A stretch of 53,620 bases of DNA, from NCBI GenBank assembly GCA_028658405.1, contig JAKOGY010000005.1:1-53620 (forward strand), given 5' to 3'. The DNA comes from Dolichospermum sp. ST_sed8. GTDB taxonomy: Bacteria; Cyanobacteriota; Cyanobacteriia; Cyanobacteriales; Nostocaceae. Shown here piece after piece: positions 24,929 to 33,621 of this stretch; the first letter of the stretch is position 1; every line of letters begins with the position of its first letter. The notes below the pieces were generated by a model. It did no database searches. It was not told the origin of the DNA and was given only the letters and a program-made list of their open reading frames with translations. The translations under genes and the position numbers were made by a program.

Positions 24929-27514
24929 TTATTTTTCCTTAAATGTCCAAACACCCTCATCCCAAGTAGCATCAGATGGGGGTGATTGTAACCAGTGCTG
25001 GCAACGAGTCATGTATAACATAGAGGCTTTATCGTTATTATCAGCAGATAAAGCTCTTACAAACTCCGAAAGGGCTGGGGTAAATTGACGTTTTAGATAG
25101 TATTCACGCCCTTTGTGATAATGCTCAATTAGTTCTAGTTTGGCGCTATTAATGTGATCAGTCCGCATTCCAATCAACTCATAGATAGCGACTGGTTCAT
25201 TACGTCCTTTAACGCGGATGTAATCTAGTTCTCTTGCCCAAACACTATCTTGGCAAATTTTATATGTATTATCGCTGATAATAATATCGCAACCATATTG
25301 TTTACTGACGCTTTCTAATCGAGAACCCAGATTGACACCATCACCAATAGCGGTAAATTCCATCCGTTTACTAGAGCCGATATTGCCACTAATTACGGTA
25401 TCAGAATTAATCCCAATCCCAATTTTAATGGCACAAAGATTAGTTGATTGGCGCAGGATATTTAATTCTATCAAGCGATCGCGCATTTCTAAAGCTGTTT
25501 GTACTGCCATAACGGCGTGTTCTGCTAAAGGTAGGGGAGAACCAAACACAGCCATGATGGCATCACCGATATATTTATCAAGAGTGCCTTTATGTTTAAA
25601 GACTGCTTCCACCATGGATTCAAAATATTCATTCAGCATTCTTACCACTTCTTCCGCTTCCATATTTTCTGTGAGGGTGGTATAGCCGCGAATATCAGAG
25701 AATAAAATGGTAACTTCTTTGCGATCGCCCCCTAATTTAGCATCATCTAATTTCAGTAATTCTTCTGCTAATTCCTGGGTCATATAACGGTACATTGTAC
25801 TCTTGAGCCGCTTTTCATCACTAATATCTTCCATGACCACCAATGCGCCACAGACTTTATTTTCGTCTTCGACATCAGAAATACTATTTAATGATAAATT
25901 AATGCTATGTTGTTCTATTCCTGTAGTTAATAGAGTCTGATCAGGATAATATTGCTGACTGTTTTTAGCATTATTAGACTGGAGAGTATCCTGAAACCAT
26001 TTGCTAAAATCTCCCTCTTTAATAGTGACAATATCACTCACCATTTTACCTTCCAAGGCTGCTTCTACCCCAAAGCCTAATAATTGTTTAGCACTTTCAT
26101 TAGCTGTAATAATTACCCCAGTTTGATCTGTAGAAATCACCCCATTGGAGAGACTTCGCAAAATATCCCGCTGCATTTTTTCCTGTTGTTTAACTTTGGC
26201 AAACAACTGAGCATTTTGCAGAGCTACACCCGCTTGAATATTAAATGCTTCCATAAATTCTTCATCATTTCTATCAAAACTAGCTTGGAAGCAATCAGGA
26301 GCATTAGGCCAAGAGGATGGATTATAGGGGGAGTAATCCCCAACTTTCTTTTTATTTACTAGTTGGGTAACACCAATCAATTCTTGATCACTATTAAATA
26401 TTGGCATACACAGCAAACTACAGGTGCGATAGCCATTACTTTGATCCATTTTTTGAGCCGTTCCCGAGTCAGAATGCTCATATAAATCAAAGGGAATATT
26501 TAGTTTTTTGCCAGACGCGGCAACAATACCGACAAAACCTTGACCCCTCGGTACGCGCAACTCTTTAGCGACACCATTATCTTGATAAATTTTTGTCCAT
26601 AAATCATGGCGATCTCTATCTATTAACCACAGTGTACTCCGGTCAGCATTCATCAATTCTTTCGCTTCATTCATTACCCTTTTCAGAGTTTCTTCTAAAT
26701 CCAGTCCACTTTGACTAAGGGATTTAATTGCCTTCATTAATGCAGCGGCAGCTCGTTGTTTTTGAGTGGCAATATAGAAGGAGCGAGATGATTCTAAAAT
26801 CAGGCGAATTGAAGGAGCAAATTCTAGAAATACATTTTCATCAACCTCAGTAAAACCTCTAGTATCAATGCGTTCGTCGAGGGGATCATCAATATTATGA
26901 ATAGGTTTTAATTTATTTAGTAATTGTACTACTGCCACCAATTTATCATCTGTATTTAATAGTGGCAATGCTAACATTGTATAAGTGTGGTAGCCATTTC
27001 TTTTATCTTGTTCTTGAGCGAATATTGATCGGGGATCATCATAAAAATCAAAGGGAATATTCACTACCCGTTTAAAATTAGCAACTTCACCAGCAATACC
27101 TTTATTGGCTGGAATCCTAATTTCTAAAGGGCGCTTACTTTTCCCTTCAGCTAAAATAGACCAAAGTTCTTGTTTCTCTTCATCTAATAAAAATATCGTT
27201 GTTCGATCTGCTCCCAATAATTCCCCAGTTTTGAGCGTAATCGAATGTAGCATTTCCTGAAGGATTGTCTCAAAACCTTGATAATCCAACATGGATAAGG
27301 TTTGGTTAACAACCTGTAATTTTTGCTCAACTTCTTGAACTACTTGTTTAAAAGTGTCTTTGGTCAAGGGAGCAAGAAATTGAGAAATCGTTCCTTTTTG
27401 TGTAGTTAAAGAAACTACATTAGTAGCACTTCTTTGTTCTTTATTTTTTGGTTGGGGAGTAACATCAATAATAATATCTGTGTTTACTTCAGAATTTGGT
27501 TCATTCACTGACAT
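24929..27514 (-). CDS. cyaB: Adenylate cyclase with GAF-GAF-PAS sensory domains (CyaB type)
   Basis: An 861-residue soluble class III nucleotide cyclase. Domains in order: GAF-A (about 75-240), GAF-B (about 265-430), PAS (about 445-565), cyclase (about 595-770) and a C-terminal TPR-like tail. Each GAF has an NKFDE-like motif (NIPFDFYDD and NIPFDLYEH), which in Anabaena CyaB1/CyaB2 marks cyclic-nucleotide-binding GAF domains. The catalytic domain keeps both metal aspartates (FSDIRGYT and GDAIMAVFG), the substrate-selecting Lys in TLDKYIGD and the transition-state Arg in NLGSRLES, so it should make cAMP. Length and layout equal those of Anabaena CyaB1/CyaB2; which of the two cannot be told. Confidence 0.9.
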   Translation of the reverse strand: MSVNEPNSEVNTDIIIDVTPQPKNKEQRSATNVVSLTTQKGTISQFLAPLTKDTFKQVVQEVEQKLQVVNQTLSMLDYQGFETILQEMLHSITLKTGELLGADRTTIFLLDEEKQELWSILAEGKSKRPLEIRIPANKGIAGEVANFKRVVNIPFDFYDDPRSIFAQEQDKRNGYHTYTMLALPLLNTDDKLVAVVQLLNKLKPIHNIDDPLDERIDTRGFTEVDENVFLEFAPSIRLILESSRSFYIATQKQRAAAALMKAIKSLSQSGLDLEETLKRVMNEAKELMNADRSTLWLIDRDRHDLWTKIYQDNGVAKELRVPRGQGFVGIVAASGKKLNIPFDLYEHSDSGTAQKMDQSNGYRTCSLLCMPIFNSDQELIGVTQLVNKKKVGDYSPYNPSSWPNAPDCFQASFDRNDEEFMEAFNIQAGVALQNAQLFAKVKQQEKMQRDILRSLSNGVISTDQTGVIITANESAKQLLGFGVEAALEGKMVSDIVTIKEGDFSKWFQDTLQSNNAKNSQQYYPDQTLLTTGIEQHSINLSLNSISDVEDENKVCGALVVMEDISDEKRLKSTMYRYMTQELAEELLKLDDAKLGGDRKEVTILFSDIRGYTTLTENMEAEEVVRMLNEYFESMVEAVFKHKGTLDKYIGDAIMAVFGSPLPLAEHAVMAVQTALEMRDRLIELNILRQSTNLCAIKIGIGINSDTVISGNIGSSKRMEFTAIGDGVNLGSRLESVSKQYGCDIIISDNTYKICQDSVWARELDYIRVKGRNEPVAIYELIGMRTDHINSAKLELIEHYHKGREYYLKRQFTPALSEFVRALSADNNDKASMLYMTRCQHWLQSPPSDATWDEGVWTFKEK

Positions 27515-27765
27515 AACTATCGTCCAATATGGTATGATTTAGAATCTCGAAATGGTCAATGATAATATTTAAGACCTATTTTAAATCTTTTTGATATCCA
27601 TACTTATTTAACATTAGAAAGATTTATCAATTGGTAATCATAGAATTGTCGCCACATCCTCAAATATAATGATCAATTGAACGATATGTTAACAGTAAAG
27701 TTGTAGTTAACAATGTGGCAGAAATCGCAAATCTCATATTCATACTTTTGCACCCTGTTTATTAT

Positions 27766-28041
27766 TTAAATATGTTGTAAAAATTCAATTTCAGGTAATA
27801 AGGGATCATTAACAATTCCCACACCAGCAAAACCCCAACGTTTGAGCAAACCGCCAATTTGTGTACTAGCAAGAGATTCAACAGTCAAGCGGCTTGCTAA
27901 ATCAGCAGCATGAGTATTTAGATAACTCAAAGCTTCAAAATCTTCTTTAAACAATAATAAATATCCTGATGTGGCATCATCATCAACACGGGCTGTGAGA
28001 TATTTACCATCTGTTCTAGAACGAATAATATAATAAACCAT
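27766..28041 (-). CDS. Conserved cyanobacterial protein of unknown function
   Basis: A 91-residue soluble protein starting MVYYIIRSRTDGKYLTARV. It has an N-terminal beta-rich part and an acidic middle, without membrane segments or known motifs. It lies 53 bp downstream of the ABC permease gene on the same strand and may be co-transcribed with it. No function can be inferred. Confidence 0.6.
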   Translation of the reverse strand: MVYYIIRSRTDGKYLTARVDDDATSGYLLLFKEDFEALSYLNTHAADLASRLTVESLASTQIGGLLKRWGFAGVGIVNDPLLPEIEFLQHI

Positions 28042-28094
28042 TGGATATACTAACGAATAATGACTAATGACTGGGCGCAGTCCCTGCGCCCCTA

Positions 28095-29141
28095 CTAATT
28101 CAAATCTTCTAACTTAATGCGAGGATCTGCTGCTTTTAAAATCAAGTCAGCAATTAAATTACCAACAATTAATAATACTGCACTCATTACCAAACTCGCC
28201 ATTACCAAATATTGGTCTTTAGCTAAAACAGCTTGTAAAGTCAATTTCCCTAAACCCGGCCAATTAAAGAAATTTTCCGTAATAAATGCCCCACTTAACA
28301 AACCTGCCAATTCAAAACCCAATAAAGTAATTAACGGGTTAATAGCATTTCGCAAAGCATGAACATAAATAACGCGGTTTTCTGGAAGTCCTTTAGCGCG
28401 AGCAGTTTGAATATAATCTTGGCGTAAAACATCCAACAATTGACCACGCATAATGCGTTGCAAACCAGCAAAACTGGTAATACTCAAAGCAATTAGTGGT
28501 AAAACCGAATGCCAAGCGATATCCAAAATTTTACCTAACCATGTCAGGTCTGCATGATCAATACTGGTCATATTACCCACAGGAAAAAGTGGAGTAGTCA
28601 GTTGAGCAAAAAATAGCAAAAACAAGACAGTGATAAAACTGGGAACACCTTGACCAGCATAACTGACTATTTGTAAAACCTGGTCAGTTCGGCGATTTTG
28701 TTTCACAGCAGCGAGAATACCCAAAGGAATAGCGATCGCCCAAGTTATAATTAAAGAAGCGATCGCTAACAACAACGTTGCTGGAACTCTTTCCCATAAC
28801 AGTGATGATACAGAACGTTGATAAACAAAGCTTGTCCCAAAATCTCCTTTGGTGACAATTTGCTTCACCCAAAATCCAAACTGTTCTGGCCAAGATTTAT
28901 CCAAACCAAATTGTTTCCTAATTTCCTCAATCCGTTCCGGGGAAATTTTCGGGTTTTGCCGCAGGGTATCTACATAATCCCCCGGAGAAAACTTCATAAT
29001 AAAAAAAGACAAAGCCGACGCTAAAAAAATCGTTAATAGCGCTTGTAACAGCCGTTTCATCACATAAATAAAAGTTTCATTCGTAACTAGGCTGATCAGC
29101 CAGTCTCGACTTGTCTCCAAGGAAATTTTTGTATTAGTCAT
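28095..29141 (-). CDS. Peptide/nickel-type ABC transporter permease (DppB/OppB family)
   Basis: A 348-residue inner-membrane permease with six helices. The N-terminal helix ends in the family motif FIMKFSPGDYVD (about residue 50). A DTLRQNPKISPERIEEIRK periplasmic region follows. The cytoplasmic EAA loop reads YIQTARAKGLPENRVIYVHA (about 245), the contact site for the ATPase. DppB-type permeases pair with a DppC permease, ATPases and a binding protein, none of which is in this window. It is therefore an orphan here, as is common in cyanobacteria. Substrate is unknown. Confidence 0.88.
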   Translation of the reverse strand: MTNTKISLETSRDWLISLVTNETFIYVMKRLLQALLTIFLASALSFFIMKFSPGDYVDTLRQNPKISPERIEEIRKQFGLDKSWPEQFGFWVKQIVTKGDFGTSFVYQRSVSSLLWERVPATLLLAIASLIITWAIAIPLGILAAVKQNRRTDQVLQIVSYAGQGVPSFITVLFLLFFAQLTTPLFPVGNMTSIDHADLTWLGKILDIAWHSVLPLIALSITSFAGLQRIMRGQLLDVLRQDYIQTARAKGLPENRVIYVHALRNAINPLITLLGFELAGLLSGAFITENFFNWPGLGKLTLQAVLAKDQYLVMASLVMSAVLLIVGNLIADLILKAADPRIKLEDLN

Positions 29142-29186
29142 TGGTCATTAGTCATTGGTCATTTATCACTCATAGCAATCACATTA

Positions 29187-29210
29187 ATCAAACAAATCAT
29201 AGTTCAGACT
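29187..29210 (-). repeat. Dispersed repeat GTCTGAACTATGATTTG, copy 3
   Basis: The minus strand reads AGTCTGAACTATGATTTG then TTTGATT, directly at the stop codon of apt. It is another copy of the repeat that also lies on the stop codons of the GxxExxY and DUF309 genes. Confidence 0.8.
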
Positions 29211-29728
29211 TAATATTCAACCAATGAAATAATGGGGACATCAGGTAAATGTTTCCGTCCTTGCAAATCCCGTAATTCGATGATAAACCCAAATCCTACA
29301 AGTTCGCAGTCAATCCTTTGTACCAACTTTGCTGTAGCACTTGCAGTCCCACCAGTAGCAATCAAATCATCCACAATTAAAACCTTACAACCAGGTTGTA
29401 AAGCATCCTGATGTACTTCTAATATATCTGTACCATACTCTAGTTGATATTCAATGGAGTGAACCGCTGCTGGTAATTTCCCTTTTTTGCGAACAGGAAT
29501 AAAACCCGCACCTAATTTATAAGCTACAGGCGCACCAAAAATGAACCCCCGCGACTCCATGCCGATAATATAATCCACCTGAAGTTCAATTTCCGAACAT
29601 TTTTGTGCTAAAAGGTCAATAGTATAACGCAATCCGGCTGGGTCGCTTAATAGAGTAGTGACATCTCGAAATAAAATTCCCGGCTTAGGAAAATCGGGGA
29701 TATCACGAATCAGAGATTTTAAATCCAT
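29210..29728 (-). CDS. apt: Adenine phosphoribosyltransferase
   Basis: Purine salvage enzyme converting adenine and PRPP to AMP; 172 residues, cytoplasmic. The PRPP-binding motif [17 protein letters not shown] is at about residues 117-133. The N-terminal [18 protein letters not shown] signature and the [17 protein letters not shown] segment are typical of Apt. Length matches the family. The gene is monocistronic; its stop codon touches a dispersed repeat copy. Confidence 0.95.
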   Translation of the reverse strand: MDLKSLIRDIPDFPKPGILFRDVTTLLSDPAGLRYTIDLLAQKCSEIELQVDYIIGMESRGFIFGAPVAYKLGAGFIPVRKKGKLPAAVHSIEYQLEYGTDILEVHQDALQPGCKVLIVDDLIATGGTASATAKLVQRIDCELVGFGFIIELRDLQGRKHLPDVPIISLVEY

Positions 29729-29846
29729 ATTTGTGAGTAGTTAGTGGTTAACCAAGAAACAAAGGACAAGAGACAAAAATTTTCTCCAATCCCTGCCAAA
29801 TCCTACCCTATAATGTCATACCCTGGAGACTAGTACCGCTTTCTCG

Positions 29847-29871
29847 GAATTTAGAATTTAGAATTTAGAAT
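29847..29871. repeat. Heptanucleotide tandem repeat (TTAGAAT)
   Basis: About three and a half copies of the heptamer TTAGAAT in the region upstream of apt. The complementary heptamer is repeated at 50791-50815. Short tandemly repeated heptamers are a known feature of heterocystous cyanobacteria. Confidence 0.75.
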
Positions 29872-30037
29872 GAATACAGCATAAGCTTTTCACAGATTCT
29901 GAATGGTTGGTTGACTTACGCCGTATTGTACTAGAGTATTTAGTTGATAGCGAAGCGCGACCTAGGAATCATCAATTGACGATTACCAAAAATTTAAAAA
30001 TTTAATGTATATGGGAACATTTGAGTAGAAAAACTAA

Positions 30038-30353
30038 TTGACACTCCTCGTCCTAAAGGCGCGAGGATTCTTGGTTCAACGAGACCACTTAAACTAGATA
30101 CCTTGCAGTGTCTAACCCAGAGGTGGGACTCTCCCCAAGCGACTTCGGGTATGCCCTAACCTAGTTGAATTTCTCCAAATTCTTTTTTAAATTTGAAACA
30201 TATCGTTTCAAAAAACTGTTTGTCTAGCTCCTCTAAATCTTTTACCTACTGCGAGGTGGAGTCTAGAAAAATGCAGTAGAACCACATAGATTCAATTTTC
30301 AAGGTTCAGCGTTGTACCTTTCGGCAACTGGGTTTTTTAAGTGGTTGATTACC
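30038..30353 (-). ncRNA. OMEGA (HEARO-like) structured RNA, copy 2
   Basis: Homologous to 2070-2371 with the blocks in the same order: GGTAATCAACC (30343-30353), CCTTGAAAATTGAA, GGTTCTA, AGGTAAAA, GGAGCTAGAC, CGCTTGGGGAGAG (30129-30141) and CTCGTTGAACCAAGAATC (30066-30083). Local stems persist where sequence differs, for example CCTCGCGCCTTTAGGACGAGG here against CTCAGCGGCTTTAGCCCTGAG in copy 1. The pattern fits a conserved RNA fold. Assignment to the IscB guide RNA class is by motif resemblance only. Confidence 0.55.
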
Positions 30354-30383
30354 CTTTCCACTTACTAAATTCTACCATAAAAG

Positions 30384-30529
30384 CAGCAATTCTCATTTTG
30401 AAACGAGTTTGCGCCATTCCAGCGAACTGCTTGCAGCAGCGCTTCGCTATCCCCAAATTTGTTGCGAATTGTAAACCTCTCTTGCTGCAAGGGTTTAAAT
30501 GTCATGAAACCTTAAAATGAGAATTGCTG
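30384..30529. mobile_element. 146-bp MITE with 9-bp target duplication
   Basis: Perfect 16-bp terminal inverted repeats: CAGCAATTCTCATTTT at 30384-30399 and its complement at 30514-30529. The flanks are direct 9-bp repeats CCATAAAAG at 30375-30383 and 30530-30538, a textbook target site duplication. It has no coding capacity and is nested inside the OMEGA-type element. A 9-bp duplication is compatible with several DDE transposase families; the mobilising enzyme is not in this window. Confidence 0.88.
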
Positions 30530-30673
30530 CCATAAAAGCCGTGCTACAAGCACGGGGCTTTAAACCCATTTTTTCGGTAATGTATATAATTGAACTGCTA
30601 TGTCGCCCCAGCAATTAGCAGTGGGAGGTTAATATCAATCACTTTATTGGAAACGCATAAGGTATTTTCTAGA

Positions 30674-31300
30674 ATGAATGTCTCCGCTAGTGTCCCATCT
30701 TTAAACATCCCCAACGATCAGGGAACACCCATGATTTTGGATACTTTACCAGATCCAGAGATCGCTGGCCAGGTATGTCCAGCCAGAACTAGATTGCAAA
30801 TAGATTTAATGTTACTAGCCATTGAAGCCTTAGAACTAGGTGGTGCTGAAGCCATTTTATCCTTTGCTGAAGAATTAGACCTGCAAAGAATTATCAAAAA
30901 TCGGGTAAACTTATGGCGGATGCGAGCTTCCAACCCCATGCGGAGAGCGCATAGTCGCCGACCTTTAGATATTTTAGAAGCCAAAGCCTTAGTAGTGATT
31001 GCTTGCTACATTGCTAGACGCTTAACAGTTGTGATTCGGCAACTACTAACCATATATCAACAATTAGCCGAAAAGCAGATTCCCCCAGAACAAAATTTAA
31101 GATTAGCTAATTACCTAGAAAGGTTTAGAACGCACTTTAAAAGTCGGATGAACTCCCGTCGCTCCGGTGTACTAGCATTAACTTCTGATGAAAAATTAGA
31201 TGAACTAGCTATAGACTTATTAGGAAAATTACTATTCTGCACAGGTACAGCGGGAATGCAGCGGTACTGGATTTCTCTTTTTGACGGTGAAGTGGAGTAG
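30674..31300 (+). CDS. DUF3038 protein
   Basis: A 208-residue soluble protein from the ATG giving MNVSASVPSLNIPNDQG; an upstream extension from 30590 is not family-like. It is helical, with the core ARTRLQIDLMLLAIEALELG and RRPLDILEAKALVVIACYIA typical of DUF3038, a family confined to cyanobacteria and without known function. The next gene is a DUF4335 protein 14 bp downstream; the two families usually occur together. It probably works as a unit with that membrane-anchored partner. Confidence 0.85.
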   Translation: MNVSASVPSLNIPNDQGTPMILDTLPDPEIAGQVCPARTRLQIDLMLLAIEALELGGAEAILSFAEELDLQRIIKNRVNLWRMRASNPMRRAHSRRPLDILEAKALVVIACYIARRLTVVIRQLLTIYQQLAEKQIPPEQNLRLANYLERFRTHFKSRMNSRRSGVLALTSDEKLDELAIDLLGKLLFCTGTAGMQRYWISLFDGEVE

Positions 31301-31314
31301 ATTAAAAAAATAAA

Positions 31315-32739
31315 ATGAATATCCAACGTAAATATAGTTTACCTAATTGTACCCTTCTCCTAGAAGGGTTAAGTGACATGACAAGGACAGCTAACTTTCA
31401 AGAACTGCGTCCCGAACTATCAATATTAGTAAATGCAGAATGCTATTTATCCAATTACCAACCTATAGCTGGGGGAAGGGAATTTTTTGAAAGCCTAGTT
31501 AGAGCAGTCAGCGCCTATGCTCAAGAAGTTTTAAGCAATATACCCAACCCCCAAAGCCAAAATCATAATTCAGAGTTAGTTGAATTACAAAAAATTGATA
31601 GTAACAGACACAGATTAACAGTGCGCTCCGAAATGACAGGAGATAACCTGGGAGGAAACGCCAACCAAGCAGCACAATCAACCATTCAAATCGTCCTCAA
31701 CACAGTCCAATTATTTGATTTAGTCGAAGCCGTAGATCAGTTTTTTGCTGATAGCCAGACCTTACCAGAATTATCTCTAGAACTACACCCAGTTAATCGC
31801 AGTTATGGTGGTTCTAGTCAAACCTTACTCAAACAAGCAATACCAGCTACCGTAGGTATATCTAGCCTAGCTGTAGCTGCATTAGCTTTTAGCTTAATTC
31901 CTGCGCCCCAAGTCCGTCCACCTCAAGTCAAACCAGAAACACAGTCCAGCACTGACCTACCCACAGCCACGCCTCAACCATCAGCCTTAATTACACCCAC
32001 AGCATCGGTAACTCCCACAACCACACCTACAGTATCAGCAACCCCCGTTATCAAGGATTTAGAAGCACTTTTAAAGACAGTTCCAGAAATAACAGATTCA
32101 TCTAAGTTACGGGCATTAAGTCGCCAAGTTTATAATCAAATTCATCCAGTTTGGACAAATCGCTCCGAACTGCCTGATGATTTAGTCTATCGTTTAGGTA
32201 TTGCTGCCGATGGTAGCATCGTTGGTTATAAAGCAGTAAATCAGAAAGCTAGTGATGCCATAGATAAAACACCACTGCCTAAACTCCTCTATAATCCTGC
32301 AAATCGCCTCCAGAATGAACCTATTGCTCAATTCAAAGTCGTATTTACCCAAAAAGGGGTTCTAGAAATTAGTCCCTGGCTAGGATACGCCAAAACACCA
32401 GAAGTAACCGGCAAAAAAATTACTGATACCAGTAAAATCAAAGATTTAAATCAAAAGTTGTATAGTACAATCCGTCAAAATTGGAGTGTTACTCCTACTT
32501 TTTCCAAAGATCTGAAATATCGGGTAGCGGTGAATAAAGAAGGTGTGATTGCTGACTATGAACCGCTCAACCAAGTTGCTTTTGACCATTTTCGGGAAAC
32601 ACCTTTACCCCAAATGTTCCAATCAGTTTATGGCTCAAATGTAGCTGCACCAGATAATAAAGAAGCTCTAGCTCACTTTCAAGTGGTATTTACCCCTAAA
32701 GGTGAATTAGAAGTCACACCTTGGAAAGGATATAAATAA
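31315..32739 (+). CDS. DUF4335 membrane-anchored protein
   Basis: A 474-residue protein. The N-terminal half matches DUF4335 (NIQRKYSLPNCTLLLEGLSD at residues 2-21), followed by one membrane helix at about 178-198 (PATVGISSLAVAALAFSLIP) and a Pro/Thr-rich linker to about 245. The C-terminal half is an internal duplication of about 100 residues, each unit ending QFKVVFTQKGVLEISPWLGY or HFQVVFTPKGELEVTPWKGY, presumably extracytoplasmic. It follows the DUF3038 gene by 14 bp. Function is unknown. Convergent with ssb across a repeat array. Confidence 0.82.
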   Translation: MNIQRKYSLPNCTLLLEGLSDMTRTANFQELRPELSILVNAECYLSNYQPIAGGREFFESLVRAVSAYAQEVLSNIPNPQSQNHNSELVELQKIDSNRHRLTVRSEMTGDNLGGNANQAAQSTIQIVLNTVQLFDLVEAVDQFFADSQTLPELSLELHPVNRSYGGSSQTLLKQAIPATVGISSLAVAALAFSLIPAPQVRPPQVKPETQSSTDLPTATPQPSALITPTASVTPTTTPTVSATPVIKDLEALLKTVPEITDSSKLRALSRQVYNQIHPVWTNRSELPDDLVYRLGIAADGSIVGYKAVNQKASDAIDKTPLPKLLYNPANRLQNEPIAQFKVVFTQKGVLEISPWLGYAKTPEVTGKKITDTSKIKDLNQKLYSTIRQNWSVTPTFSKDLKYRVAVNKEGVIADYEPLNQVAFDHFRETPLPQMFQSVYGSNVAAPDNKEALAHFQVVFTPKGELEVTPWKGYK

Positions 32740-32740
32740 T

Positions 32741-32926
32741 AGGTCAGTTGTCAGTGGTCAGTTGTCAGTTGTCAGTTGTCAGTTGTCAGTTGTCAGTTGT
32801 TAGTTGTTAGTTGTCAGTTGTTAGTTGTTAGTTGTTAGTTGTTAGTTGTTTTTTTCTGACCACTGACCACTGACTACTGACTACTGACCACTGACCACTG
32901 ACCACTGACTACTGACCACTGACTAA
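32741..32926. repeat. Heptanucleotide repeat array forming a long inverted repeat
   Basis: The left half is made of heptamers GTCAGTT/GTTAGTT and the right half of TGACCAC/TGACTAC, which are near complements of each other. The array fills the whole gap between the convergent DUF4335 and ssb genes. Its RNA would fold into a long imperfect hairpin and may end transcription from both sides. Confidence 0.85.
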
Positions 32927-32927
32927 A

Positions 32928-33290
32928 TTAAAAATTATCTGGAGACATATCAGACATCCCACCTTCACCATCACGCTTAGAACCTAGTAAATCAAGCTGT
33001 TCGACATGAATAACTGGACTAGAACGGGTTACTCCACTTTGGCGATCGCTCCAGGAATCAAACTTCAAAGCACCTTTAACCCCAATCAAGCTGCCTTTAC
33101 GGACATAATTACCCGCAACTTCCGCCGTTTTTCCCCAGAGTTCCAAATTAAACCAGTCGGGCTGATCCTTATTCTTTGATCTTCTATTTACGGCTAGGGT
33201 CAATCTACATTTAACTGTACCAGACTCGAAATACTTCATATCTGGGTCGCCGCCTACACGGCCAACAAGAGTAACAACATTAATGCTCAT
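32928..33290 (-). CDS. ssb: Single-stranded DNA-binding protein
   Basis: A 120-residue OB-fold protein. The start MSINVVTLVGRVGGDPDMKY and the strands RLTLAVNRR and DWFNLELWGKTAEVAGNYVRKG are typical of SSB. The C-terminal tail is short and ends SDMSPDNF, an acidic tip with a final Phe, which in SSB recruits repair proteins. The protein is shorter than E. coli SSB because the disordered linker is minimal. It is divergent from mreB with about 330 bp between. Confidence 0.9.
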   Translation of the reverse strand: MSINVVTLVGRVGGDPDMKYFESGTVKCRLTLAVNRRSKNKDQPDWFNLELWGKTAEVAGNYVRKGSLIGVKGALKFDSWSDRQSGVTRSSPVIHVEQLDLLGSKRDGEGGMSDMSPDNF

Positions 33291-33621
33291 GGCTTTTATT
33301 TCTTAGTATTTTTGTATTGTATTATTCAGCAATTCTATAATAACTAATTGTGAAAGCATTAAAAATATGTTATAATCCTCAAAAATAACTCGCGCAAAAA
33401 TTCAAAAAATATTTGGCATTTAAACAGATTATACGGTGATACTGAGTGACATTGAGAATATAGAACTTAAGATTCGTGAACCTAAAATTAAGATTGACAA
33501 AAGCTAGATAAAAAAATAGTCTAGTTTACACCGAGTCAGGCAAGCAAACATCATAGAATTTATCAATATTAACTTTTATCTTTGTAGTCATAAGTAGCGT
33601 AAATAAGGGGCATAGAGAAGC
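33291..33621. other. Divergent promoter region between ssb and mreB
   Basis: About 330 AT-rich bases that must carry the promoters of both divergent genes. A TATAAT-like hexamer occurs near 33371 (TTATAATCC). No gene or repeat was recognised. Confidence 0.4.

Larger units (their letters stand above)
30038..30575 (-). mobile_element. IS200/IS605-like non-autonomous element with OMEGA/HEARO-like RNA, copy 2
   Basis: On the minus strand the element runs from a perfect hairpin CCGTGC/GCACGG (30539-30555) to the right-terminal hairpin (CCTCG...CGAGG) and GAGTGTCAA at 30038-30050. It contains no transposase or nuclease gene. A separate 146-bp MITE has inserted into its left part. The element is homologous to 1908-2371. 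The left boundary beyond the hairpin is approximate. Confidence 0.6.

Noticed and set aside
30038-30575. Degenerate tnpB or iscB gene
   Set aside because: No stretch in any frame reads as a nuclease fragment; the conserved blocks match the other copy as RNA-like structure, not as coding sequence.
30590-30673. N-terminal extension of the DUF3038 protein
   Set aside because: The extra residues are not like the family, and the ATG at 30674 gives the conserved start.
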